Shown here in pieces: positions 18,281 through 26,914 of a stretch of 64,000 nucleotides of DNA (the stretch's first letter is position 1; the number at the start of each line of letters is the position of its first letter). The stretch spans positions 124,001 through 188,000 of the forward strand of contig CM016927.1 of NCBI GenBank assembly GCA_006247105.1. Reading direction: 5' to 3'. This DNA is from Giardia muris. Lineage: Eukaryota > Fornicata > Diplomonadida > Hexamitidae. A model generated the notes under the pieces. The model searched no databases and had not been told where the DNA came from. It was given only the letters and a program-made list of their open reading frames with translations. The position numbers and the translations under genes are program-made.

Positions 18281-21200
18281 ATGCCCGGACAGTCTGAATA
18301 CGTCTCGCTTTATCGGCCCGAGATGGCCCGCTTCGTGACCAGAGCCAACCATACCGCGGTCTTCTTGGAGCCTGCGATCTACATGTTCGGAGGGACCGAC
18401 GGAGTTGAAGTGTTCAATAGCATATCCGCCTTCGATCTGGATACTCGTTTATGGTCGGACCTACCTCTCCGCGACCCATGCCCCTGTCCTCGCATCAAGC
18501 ATGCCGCCTGCCTCGTCCGTTGGCAGCACGTGGACTACATCTACATCTTTGGAGGAGTCGATGGCACTCAGTGTCTAGACGACTTCTGGAGGTGCAACTT
18601 GTCGACAGGTGCCTTTGAGCTCATCGTTCCAGCGGGCTCACGTGCACCACCGGCACTTAGCTCGCATTGTATGGCTCGCCTTGGAGCTAGCGAGATCGTC
18701 GTCTTTGGTGGTGTATCCAACAAGCAGCTTGTCACACAGACGTGGTTCTATAACCTGGAAACGAATACCTGGAGCACCAGCCCTTATAATTTCGATCAGC
18801 CCGAGCCATGTATGGGGGCTTCCATCGTTAGTATGCCTGGAGGTCATTGTTTGCTCTTCGGAGGTATCAGTACTAACGGCTTTCTGAGCCATTGTTGGAA
18901 GCTCACCTCAACTCACAGATGGGAGTTACTTCCTGTCCAAAAGAATGGCCCAATGCCTCGTGCCTTCCATTGCGCCCTTCCCATTGGCGAGGATCGTCTC
19001 CTGATCCATGGTGGGGAATATGGGAAGCAACCCGACCAGAAGCTTTCAGATACTTGGATCCTTTATGCTAGCAGCCGCATCTGGAAGCGGCTTCAGGACT
19101 CCCTCTTCACGCCCCAGCCACGAAGCAACCATGCCGCCGTCATTTGGCGAAGTAAGTCTGGAAACTATAGGCTCTTCATCATTGGTGGTCGTGGCCGTGA
19201 GGGCCTTGTCAACGAGTTTTGGTGTTTCAACCTTACAAAGGCCGGCCTTGGCCAAGAAGATTATATGCCGGCCCTCTCCCTCACACAGCTTGACCCTGGA
19301 GGCCGTTCCCTCATGCTCGCCTCCAGTGTCTATGACACAAACGTCGCTGCCAGCACGGTGAATCAAGGCGTCCATGGCTCTATGGGCTTGGCACTACAAC
19401 CTAGGAGTGCTGCCGTATCATTCAACATGCCTGATCGAGATGATGAACCCTTAGACCTATGTCTGACGCAGCATAGCGCTCGCCGTGCCAGTTCTCGCTC
19501 CTATGCCCAAAGCGAGCTCGAAGCCTCGAGACACTCAGAGCTTGCCATCATTCAGCGAAAGATTAAGGACGCTCTTGACCAAGTGGAGCTTCTTGCAGAG
19601 TCCCACAACACTATGAGTGAGGTTATGGCTGCAAAGTTCACTGGCCTCGACCAGGCTATCGCTACCCTTCGTAACGCCATTGTCTCCGGTCGCGGAGCTG
19701 GCCAGGAGGTCGCAGTTCCTGACGACAGTGCCATCCAGGCGGTCCGAGCCCATCTTGAAGCCGAGATGGCTCAACTCAAGGTTGAATTGATGGGAGCGGT
19801 TGCTAGCGCGTCTTCCGGCGCTCCTCAGCGCCAGCAAACCGTTCATCCTGACCTCTTGAAGGCGGACATCATGGCCGAATGCCGAAAGCTCGTCCAGGGT
19901 GAGGCGATGAAGGTCCAAACAGAGATTATCGCTAATACACGCATGCAGTGCCTCAATATTCAGAACGCAGCGAAGGCAGACTATGGCACCGCCATGGACG
20001 GTCTAGGGAAGCTCTCACAAGCGTTCCAACAGCTCGAAGCGTCCTGTGTCGAGCGCTGCGTGCCACGAGCGGAGGTTCAGACCCATGAGCCCCGTATTTC
20101 GGCACTTGAGGCTCTGACAGCGAAGCATGGGGGAGAGCTTGGAGATCAACGTCAGAATCTTGCCGAGCTTGAGAGAGCATTAGCAGACCTGAGTGAGACG
20201 ATCGCAGTCTTCTGCCGTATTGACTCTGGAAAGGGTAATTCACTTGCGGACGCCGTACGACATCTTCTTCGTCCCGACTTCGATGAGCTGCGAGCGAAGG
20301 TCTCTCGTCTCGAGAAGGTGACGACCAATGTAACGACTGGTATACAGGAGATCGAAGAACATCTTTCGGCGCGCCCTGGAAGCACTCCCGGTGAAGGAGA
20401 GAAGCTTTCGATATTCACACATCCAGAGGCGCTACTCCGGGACGAAGCTTCCGTCCTCTTCATCCAGAACGCGGCAGCTCCGTTTGTAACAGATTTGATC
20501 GCTGATTTGCGCAAAGATACTCTTGCGACGATTGAGGGCCTGCGCACGGAGCTGGGAGATATTATGCGAGGGCTCTCCAAAGAGAAAGAGGGTAGTCCGT
20601 CTTCTGATGCGCCCGCCCTTCAGGACCAACTCGTTTCTCTGCAGACTCGTCTTGAGGAGATCCAAAAACGAGTGGGTTCACTCGAGGTGAAGCGGCCAGG
20701 AACGAGCATTAATACGTCTGAGCTAGTCGAGTCTATCGCTCCAGATCTCCTGAGCCAATGCTGTGCCTACGTCGACAATGTCAGACAACGACTTGAGGAG
20801 ACCTCGATGACCCGCGAGCGCGGCGTTAATCAGACCATGTCTGAGCACGCTGATCGACTTATCGCATGTGAGGCGCGTCTGGCTGAGTACCAAGTCTCGC
20901 TTGACATGATAACGAATATTCTCTGCAATGACGATCCCGTCTCGAACCGATCGTCGCGCTCCTCAACCCCTGTCGAGCGGGAGGATAAGGTCGACGCACA
21001 GGGCTACCATAAGCTCCGCAGCCAGGTATCCAAGTTGGCGAAGGAGGCGAGCGCGATGCAGATTACACTCATCGGGCTGACAGATGCGCAGCAGAAGCTA
21101 TCAGACGAGATGTTGAGGCTGTCCAGTGAGAGAGACAGGGTGGTCGACGCCTCTGGAGGCCTGGTGGATGAAGACAGGAGTCAGTTGCTTGGTCACATAG

Positions 21201-22504
21201 AGACGCTTCGTAATGAGCTTCAACGGAAAGACTTCGCGTTCGATGAACTCCAGAGACGAGTATTACAGCTCGAAACCAGGCCACACCTTAGTGCGGAGGA
21301 CGTGATGGACATCGCGGCGGGAATGGTAGCAGCATCGCAGACGATGAAAACCTCCGTAGTTAACGTCGGATCCCCTGGCCCTATCTCTGTCGTCCAAGCC
21401 CCGTCGACCGAACTGCGACCCGCAACATCTATGTCTCTCGGGCCCACAGAGGAGCCAAACCTCCCATGCCCAGAATTTCTCTCACTTATTCCTGTGGCCC
21501 CGCACTTCAATGCCTCGGCGTGGGGCGAGCTTCGCTATGTCCAACGCACGATCTTTGATCAGGCCACGCACTCAGGCGCATACTTCACTAGTGTTAGCGT
21601 TGACCCGTCCTTCAACCTCATAGCAGCCTCGGATGGAGGCTTCCTCCGCGTTTGGAATTGTGCGGCACTCGCCCGGGAGGACTTCCGCGCAGCCATGGAT
21701 ATGCATTCGTCCCTTCGAGCCTTCGACATCATTGCCGCAGAAGATGTCATAGAGTGTCCCGGAGTGACCTGCTGCGCCGTCGGAGGAAACTTCCTGTGTG
21801 CCGGAAATGATAGGGGCTATTTAGCAGCCTGGCCAAGTGTCGGGGATCCGTACCAGGTAATTGCATTCCCGAATGATGCTGTCTCTGCCCTAACGGTCCT
21901 AGTGAGCAGTACAAAGCGTCGGGTAGTTGGGGGGAGTGAGAACGGAAGTGTCCTCATCTGGGATCCGCTCGACGAACGAGTAGCACGATTGGGGTCTCAC
22001 ACGGCTGCGGTGACATGTGCTGATGCACATGGCCAATATTGTCTTACCGGGAGCCGGGACTGTTCGGCCATCGTTTGGGATGTCCATGCCGAAAGGGAAT
22101 ATACTCGCTGCGTCGGACACTCAGCACCAGTCCTTTGTTGTCATGTCTGTCAGGGAAGTGCGCCCATCGCTGCTACGGGGAGTGAGGATGGCACGGTTCG
22201 CCTCTGGGACCTCCGTGATTTCGCTTCAACGAGTGGAAAGACGCGATACATCTTCAAGACGGCGGACGACATGGCGCATGGGATTGTTGGGGTGCACCTG
22301 AATCGTGACCTTCTGATCAGTACAAGTAGTGGTGGGACGATCAAGTTATGGGACCTGCGGATGCCTTCTCCCGAATGCATCCAGACGCTTGGCATTGACT
22401 CGACGAAGATCCTTGCCAGCGGCGTCCTGAACAATTCCTTTGTTCTGAGTGCGGATGTGGGGAGTCTCATCGTTCTAGAGTTCCAGGGGAAGGAGAACGT
22501 CTAG
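18281..22504 (+). CDS. kelch / coiled-coil / WD40 fusion protein
   Basis: A 1407-residue protein. Residues 20-330 form about six kelch repeats (YMFGGTDGVEVFN, YIFGGVDGTQCLDDFWRCNL, IVVFGGVSNKQLV, LLFGGIS, LLIHGGEYGKQ, LFIIGGRGREGLVNEFWCFN). Residues 400-1060 are mostly coiled coil with Gln/Glu/Lys heptads. Residues 1085-1405 form WD40 repeats (SRDCSAIVWDVHAEREY, GSEDGTVRLWDL, SGGTIKLWDLRMP). Two beta-propellers at either end of a long rod suggest a cytoskeletal or flagellar scaffold; this is inference and no named orthologue is recognised. The ATG at 18281 lies 48 bp after the centrin stop, following GAAAATTCTG. The TAG stop shares CTAG with the convergent SNARE gene. Confidence 0.9.
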   Translation: MPGQSEYVSLYRPEMARFVTRANHTAVFLEPAIYMFGGTDGVEVFNSISAFDLDTRLWSDLPLRDPCPCPRIKHAACLVRWQHVDYIYIFGGVDGTQCLDDFWRCNLSTGAFELIVPAGSRAPPALSSHCMARLGASEIVVFGGVSNKQLVTQTWFYNLETNTWSTSPYNFDQPEPCMGASIVSMPGGHCLLFGGISTNGFLSHCWKLTSTHRWELLPVQKNGPMPRAFHCALPIGEDRLLIHGGEYGKQPDQKLSDTWILYASSRIWKRLQDSLFTPQPRSNHAAVIWRSKSGNYRLFIIGGRGREGLVNEFWCFNLTKAGLGQEDYMPALSLTQLDPGGRSLMLASSVYDTNVAASTVNQGVHGSMGLALQPRSAAVSFNMPDRDDEPLDLCLTQHSARRASSRSYAQSELEASRHSELAIIQRKIKDALDQVELLAESHNTMSEVMAAKFTGLDQAIATLRNAIVSGRGAGQEVAVPDDSAIQAVRAHLEAEMAQLKVELMGAVASASSGAPQRQQTVHPDLLKADIMAECRKLVQGEAMKVQTEIIANTRMQCLNIQNAAKADYGTAMDGLGKLSQAFQQLEASCVERCVPRAEVQTHEPRISALEALTAKHGGELGDQRQNLAELERALADLSETIAVFCRIDSGKGNSLADAVRHLLRPDFDELRAKVSRLEKVTTNVTTGIQEIEEHLSARPGSTPGEGEKLSIFTHPEALLRDEASVLFIQNAAAPFVTDLIADLRKDTLATIEGLRTELGDIMRGLSKEKEGSPSSDAPALQDQLVSLQTRLEEIQKRVGSLEVKRPGTSINTSELVESIAPDLLSQCCAYVDNVRQRLEETSMTRERGVNQTMSEHADRLIACEARLAEYQVSLDMITNILCNDDPVSNRSSRSSTPVEREDKVDAQGYHKLRSQVSKLAKEASAMQITLIGLTDAQQKLSDEMLRLSSERDRVVDASGGLVDEDRSQLLGHIETLRNELQRKDFAFDELQRRVLQLETRPHLSAEDVMDIAAGMVAASQTMKTSVVNVGSPGPISVVQAPSTELRPATSMSLGPTEEPNLPCPEFLSLIPVAPHFNASAWGELRYVQRTIFDQATHSGAYFTSVSVDPSFNLIAASDGGFLRVWNCAALAREDFRAAMDMHSSLRAFDIIAAEDVIECPGVTCCAVGGNFLCAGNDRGYLAAWPSVGDPYQVIAFPNDAVSALTVLVSSTKRRVVGGSENGSVLIWDPLDERVARLGSHTAAVTCADAHGQYCLTGSRDCSAIVWDVHAEREYTRCVGHSAPVLCCHVCQGSAPIAATGSEDGTVRLWDLRDFASTSGKTRYIFKTADDMAHGIVGVHLNRDLLISTSSGGTIKLWDLRMPSPECIQTLGIDSTKILASGVLNNSFVLSADVGSLIVLEFQGKENV

Positions 22505-22791
22505 TGGAATACCATGTAAAGGAGTAGACCTACCAGGGCGACGGTTCCAAGAATTGAGAGGCCTGTGCGACGGCCGATAGAGGCCCGCGACTGTCGCAAT
22601 AGCTGCGCATACGCAGTAAGTGAGTCCCTTGCTCCTTTCATTCCAAAATCCAAGCTGTCGAGCATCTCAGTATGTAGCGATATCGTCTCTTGCATATCAG
22701 CATTAAGGCGTCCTAGGCGGGCAGTCTTCCGTCGCAGGGTCTCTATCTCTCTGAGTTCGTCGTGTAAGATCTCCTGCTGATTAGCCTTCAT
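22501..22791 (-). CDS. Bet1-like Qc-SNARE, tail-anchored
   Basis: A 96-residue protein with an N-terminal polar segment, one SNARE-type heptad helix (about residues 16-70) and a single C-terminal membrane span (TGLSILGTVALVGLLLYMVF) ending two residues later, as in tail-anchored SNAREs. The LRRKTARLGRL start and the MLDSLDFGM block align with Bet1 (LR.K...L..L and LL.EMD). Bet1 mediates ER-Golgi vesicle fusion. In this alignment the central ionic-layer Gln is replaced by His40. It could instead be another small Qc or Qb SNARE. The ATG follows AAAAAGATA. Its TAG overlaps the stop of the kelch/WD40 gene. Confidence 0.7.
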   Translation of the reverse strand: MKANQQEILHDELREIETLRRKTARLGRLNADMQETISLHTEMLDSLDFGMKGARDSLTAYAQLLRQSRASIGRRTGLSILGTVALVGLLLYMVFH

Positions 22792-23188
22792 TATCTTTTT
22801 CTTACCTATTCAGATACAGTCCAGAGCTTTGTGGCCTCTAATCCACGTCCTGAAGTTACTCCAACCACTTGAATACACAGGGACATTATATTCATTCTAA
22901 GAGAATTATGTTGCTTCACCTGACTTAGCCTACAAATCCGTCCCAACTCGAGGCATCCATAAGAAGCATGCCCTCCATATTCCAGGGAGTTGAGTAGCAC
23001 AACTCCTACCGGTCCAGATCATTAGGCTCAAGACCGCCCAGTCCTCTCCTCCTGCCGAGACCTAGAAGCTATTCACTGTCTCATCTGTGGAACAGTTCCA
23101 CGTGGTTCCAGGGCCGATACGTTGAAGAGAAGATCTCTGACGATGTACCGCTTCCGGAGCCAGCTTCCAATCCCAATCGATCTTCCAC
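22792..23188. other. 397-bp region without a supported gene
   Basis: It lies between the SNARE start and the VSP stop. It is A/T-richer at the SNARE side and holds that gene's promoter. Only short unsupported ORFs are present, and nothing else was recognised. Confidence 0.6.
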
Positions 23189-24799
23189 TCACTTCCCCCT
23201 GCATCCGAACCACCAGCCGAGGAAGCCCCCGAGGCCCCCCAGCACCAACAGGACGGCGATGACGATCCCCGCAATGGCACCCCCCGAGAGCCCCGAGGAG
23301 CTGGAGGAGGGGGGAGGGGGGCAGGTCCCATTGAAGGATGACCCGTCCCAGCAGGTCGTGCAGGCCGTCGTGTTGCATCCCGTGCAGCCCGAGTGGTAGA
23401 TCGAGCACGCCTTGCAGTCGGGGGTGGCTCCAGCTGTGGTGTTGGCGTTGTAGTACCCGAAGCCGCAGGACGAGCAGGTGACGGCGTTGTTCGAGGAGGT
23501 GCAGGCCCCGCACCCCGGGACCTTCGAGGAGCAGGAGGTGAGGACGGTCCCATTGAGGTAGAGGCCTGAGGCGGGATTGACAGCTGTGCAGACCCCATTA
23601 GAGGCCTTGGTGCAGGCGCTCTTCCCGACCTCCGAGGAGGCGTTGTAGCAGCCCCCGTTGAGGAGGAAGAACTTAGTGGTCGTGGCCCCGGTCACGTCCT
23701 GGCACTTCCCGCACCTCGTGGAGGACGCGTCGGGGGCGCTTCCGTCCTCCTTCTGGCAGATCTGGGTCGCCCTCGTCACGCTCGTCGAGGCGACCAGAAG
23801 GCATTCTCCGTTGATCGGGACGAAGCCCGGCTTGCACTCGGAGCAGACCGTCGTGTTCCCGACCAGGAACTGCTTCTCCTTCGCACAGACGCCCAGCTCG
23901 GCGGCCTTGAAGGTCGAGTAGCATCCCTCGAGGTAGGGGACGTATCCATTGAGGCAGGACGTGCAGGAGCCGGAAGAGTCGGTGCAGACCTTCTTGGTGG
24001 TCTCGTTTGCAGGAACACACCCCCCGTCGATCGGGGCCTGATCAGTCGGACACTCGGTGCAGACGAGCCCCGGACCGAGGTTGGTGCAGGAGGTGCAGTT
24101 CTTGGGACAGGAGTCGCAGGACGTGATGGCAAGGGAGGAGTTGTAGGTCGGGCCGAAGGAGGGGAGGCAGACCTTGCAGATCTTCTCGTCCTTGTCGCAC
24201 GTCTTGCAGTTCTGGATGGTACAGGCCTTGCAGGTCGAGTCAACAAGGCCAAAGCCGGGGCTGCAGGCGGAGCAGGTGTTCTCAGCACTCACCTGGGCAC
24301 AGTTGGAGCACTTGGAGGTGTCACTGCATGTCTCGCAGCTCCCGTCGGTCTTGGGGAGGTAGTCCTTGGCACAGGAGGTGCACTTGAAGGTCGAGTCATA
24401 GGTGCAGGTCTCGCAGTTCGCCTTCCCGTTCGTGCTGTCACTGCAGAGGTAGAGGGTGTCACTCTTGACGAAGGTGACCGCGTCCTTGTCCGGGGCAGCT
24501 GTGCACTTCCCCCCGGTGGCCGTCTTGCAGAGCTTGTTCCCGGGAGAGGTGTCCGTCTTGTAGCACCCACCATAGAAGAGGAAGTAGTTGTTGGACCCAC
24601 TGCCTGCATTGCAGTCCGTGCAGGCCCCCTTGCTATCCGACGTGCAGTGGTCCGTATTTGCATCTGGAGTCCCACACACCCCATCGATCGGGGCCTCACC
24701 CGTCTCACTGCACTTCTTGCAGAACTCTCCCTCAACCCCCGGGATGGTGAAGGTCGAATCAGCTGCACACGTCCCCGCAGCTCGAGCCTTCACCCCCAC
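23189..24799 (-). pseudogene. variant surface protein (VSP), 5'-truncated, no ATG or signal peptide
   Basis: The frame encodes about 536 residues dominated by CxxC pairs and Cys-rich modules (CSECKPGFVPINGEC, CTECPTDQAPIDGGC), with VSP-type GGCY motifs (FYGGCYKT, LLNGGCYN). It ends in a Gly-rich membrane span (GGAIAGIVIAVLLVLGGLGG) and a short FGCRGK tail. This is the Giardia VSP plan: a palmitoylatable, single-pass antigenically variable coat protein. There is no methionine anywhere in the frame. Upstream it runs open into the region antisense to the neighbouring kinase without an ATG or a hydrophobic signal sequence. The 5' end therefore appears lost, and the copy is best read as a silent VSP cassette. 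The tail lacks the final Ala of the G. intestinalis CRGKA. Confidence 0.88.
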
Positions 24800-24904
24800 C
24801 GAGTCCTCGAGGACGTCGATCTCCGGTACTGCTCTCCCGGAGGAGCGGTCGATCGTCCCGAGTACTGCACCGGCTATGGCTGGAAGACTCCTTGACCAAG
24901 CCGA

Positions 24905-25074
24905 ACCCCTCAGGCATGACAGCTCTGATGCACGCCGCCTCCCGAGGACAGACCGAGGTCGTCCGCCTCCTCCGGCCCCTTGAGGCCCGCCTCCAGGACG
25001 GGAGGGGGTGGACGGCCCTGATGCATGCAGTGGGGGGAGGACACGAGGAGTGTGTCGGCCTCCTCCTTCTGGAG
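24905..25074 (+). repeat. 170-bp near-identical inverted copy (copy 2)
   Basis: It matches the reverse complement of 5201-5370 with about five mismatches and covers the two ankyrin repeats ahead of the kinase domain at 25.2 kb. Confidence 0.9.
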
Positions 25075-25944
25075 AGGGACCTGAAGGACGGGGAGGGCAG
25101 GACGGCAGCCGAGCACGCAGAGGGCGAGAAGATGCGACGGGTACTCATGCACCAACCCACGCTTCCGAGGCTCCCAGAGAGCATCTCGGAGTACCACCTG
25201 ACTGCTGTGCTCGGAGAAGGGGGATTCGGGACGGTCTATGCGGCCCACAAGAGCGGCCGGAACGTGGCGGTCAAGGTCGTCAACCTCGGAGGATATAGCG
25301 AAGAAGGAAGGGAGAAGATTCGCAGAGAGGCGGAGATACTCCTCTCTCTCAACCATCCGAACGTTCTCCGGTGCCTCGGGACAGGAGAGGACAGCCTCGA
25401 GAACACCTTTGCGCTCGTGACAGAACTCTGCTGTGGGGACCTTCGTGAGGAGATGAACAGAAGGAAGAATGCAGGACGTCCCTACACCGACCAGGAGGTC
25501 TGGAAGACGATCCGAGAGGTGGCCGATGCTCTTACATACCTCCACGAGAAGAGGCATGTTCATAGAGACCTGAAACCTGCGAACGTCTTCCTTGCCCCGG
25601 ACGGTCGGTGCATTCTTGGGGACTTCGGGGTTGCAAGAACGCTCGGGGACTCTTCTCGAATGAATACACATACAGGGACAGATTTATACATGGCCCCCGA
25701 AATCCACCAAGGGAAGAGATATGACAAGTCCGTCGACGTCTGGGCCCTGGGAGTAGTGGCGCATGAGTTGTGCACTGGTGAGCTCCCGTTCTTCACAGTG
25801 CCCGCGATTCTTGAGAGAGGCCCTCCAGCCATCGAGAACAGAGATGGGGGGCTTGTTACTCTCATCTCCCGGATGCTCTCGAAGGACCCCGAAGACCGTC
25901 CGACAGCACAGGACGTCCTCGAGGAGGCGGAGAGGCACCAGTGA
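24916..25944 (+). CDS. ankyrin/NEK-like protein kinase, catalytically intact, 5'-truncated
   Basis: From the first in-frame ATG the protein has 342 residues: two ankyrin repeats (about 1-65) and a complete kinase domain (about 93-342). The kinase has glycine loop GEGGFGTV, VAVK lysine at 120, HRD at 216-218, DFG at 236-238, APE and DVWALG. All catalytic residues lost from the related 3.5-6.9 kb gene are present here. The frame is open back to 24751 without an ATG. Upstream, 24886-24900 encodes a relic of the paralogue's LDQA segment in another frame, after an apparent 8-base loss. The gene is therefore probably the 3' remnant of a longer ankyrin-kinase. Whether it is expressed, with the ATG at 24916 lacking an A/T-rich tract, is uncertain. 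Confidence 0.78.
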   Translation: MTALMHAASRGQTEVVRLLRPLEARLQDGRGWTALMHAVGGGHEECVGLLLLERDLKDGEGRTAAEHAEGEKMRRVLMHQPTLPRLPESISEYHLTAVLGEGGFGTVYAAHKSGRNVAVKVVNLGGYSEEGREKIRREAEILLSLNHPNVLRCLGTGEDSLENTFALVTELCCGDLREEMNRRKNAGRPYTDQEVWKTIREVADALTYLHEKRHVHRDLKPANVFLAPDGRCILGDFGVARTLGDSSRMNTHTGTDLYMAPEIHQGKRYDKSVDVWALGVVAHELCTGELPFFTVPAILERGPPAIENRDGGLVTLISRMLSKDPEDRPTAQDVLEEAERHQ

Positions 25945-26621
25945 CGAGTCCTGGGGATCGTGCTCCATCAGGACGGACGGACGAAGGACGTGTGAATAGC
26001 TGGGGAGGAGCATCCTCGTCCCATGCCTCCAGTCGACCGGGGGCTGGAGGCTCTTTCGACGGGGAGGCCGATGTGCTTGGAGCCCTTCGGTCCTCCTCCT
26101 CAGAGAAGGGAGAGGGGAAGACTCGCTCCGGGATATCCGGGCAAGGGGATGGTGGGGGCTCGTCCATTGTCCGTTGGTGATAGCAGTCCGTCCGATCGGC
26201 CCCTCCCCGAGCAGCTGGTGGGCTCAGGCCGGGGAGCTGTGTGGTTATCCCGCTCTCCTGAGGTGTCCAGGAACAACCAGAACGGACCGGGACGTCCTGG
26301 AGAGCAGGCCCGAACCACGAGCATCGATCTGGCCCTCAACCTGTCAAAGAACGACGCACCATCCTTTCGGAGGGCCCCGGTGGGACGCACGTCTGACGCC
26401 GTTCCTCGTTGGTTGGAAGTCGGGGGAGCCATGACCACTCGGAAGGACTCCCTCTGTCTGCCATGCGTGATGTGGATATTCCTCAGCTCTCACCACGGAC
26501 TGGTGATCGTATAGCCCGGAGATACAGTCCCTCGTGAGGGTACGGGGGTGGTCGCTGTAACACTAACGTGGCTAGTCACTAGTAGTCACCGCTCACGTCC
26601 CCACGATAGACTGGCGAGGTC
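25945..26621. other. 677-bp gene-poor region
   Basis: It lies between the kinase stop and an ankyrin fragment. Several GC-rich overlapping short ORFs on both strands have low-complexity Arg/Pro/Ser composition and no motif. No RNA gene or repeat was recognised. Confidence 0.55.
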
Positions 26622-26846
26622 CTATTCCTTTCGACCTAGGATGTCTTCAATTGCTGGTATATTCTCACGACGTCGAACCTTCCCTTGGCCCTCGAGGTCG
26701 AGGATTTCGCGGATCCGTTCCCCGTTCTTCGCTGCCTTCTGAGCATACCAATAGGCGTTGTGGTCATTCGCGTCCTTCCCACAGCACTCATACGGCCAGA
26801 GAAGTTCGACGATGTCTGCGTGTCCAGCCTGTGCCGCGAGCATCAT
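26622..26846 (-). pseudogene. ankyrin-repeat gene fragment
   Basis: A 74-codon frame encodes one ankyrin repeat (MMLAAQAGHADIVELLWPYE) and the family's usual tail, where a partial repeat ends in ALWYA-type sequence (HNAYWYAQKAAKNG). The frame continues upstream as DIFAEKGTV, a degraded repeat start, and then meets a TAA. This is the 3' end of an ankyrin gene with the body missing. A functional 74-residue protein is possible but unlikely. Confidence 0.6.
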
Positions 26847-26914
26847 GACCGTCCCTTTCTCAGCGAAAATGTCCCATTATCTAATGACTAGCGATGTGGA
26901 GTAGTGAGGCAATG

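Noticed and set aside
23062..23598. Pro/Arg/Ser-rich 178-codon minus ORF
   Set aside because: It is a shifted-frame shadow of the GC-rich VSP 3' end.
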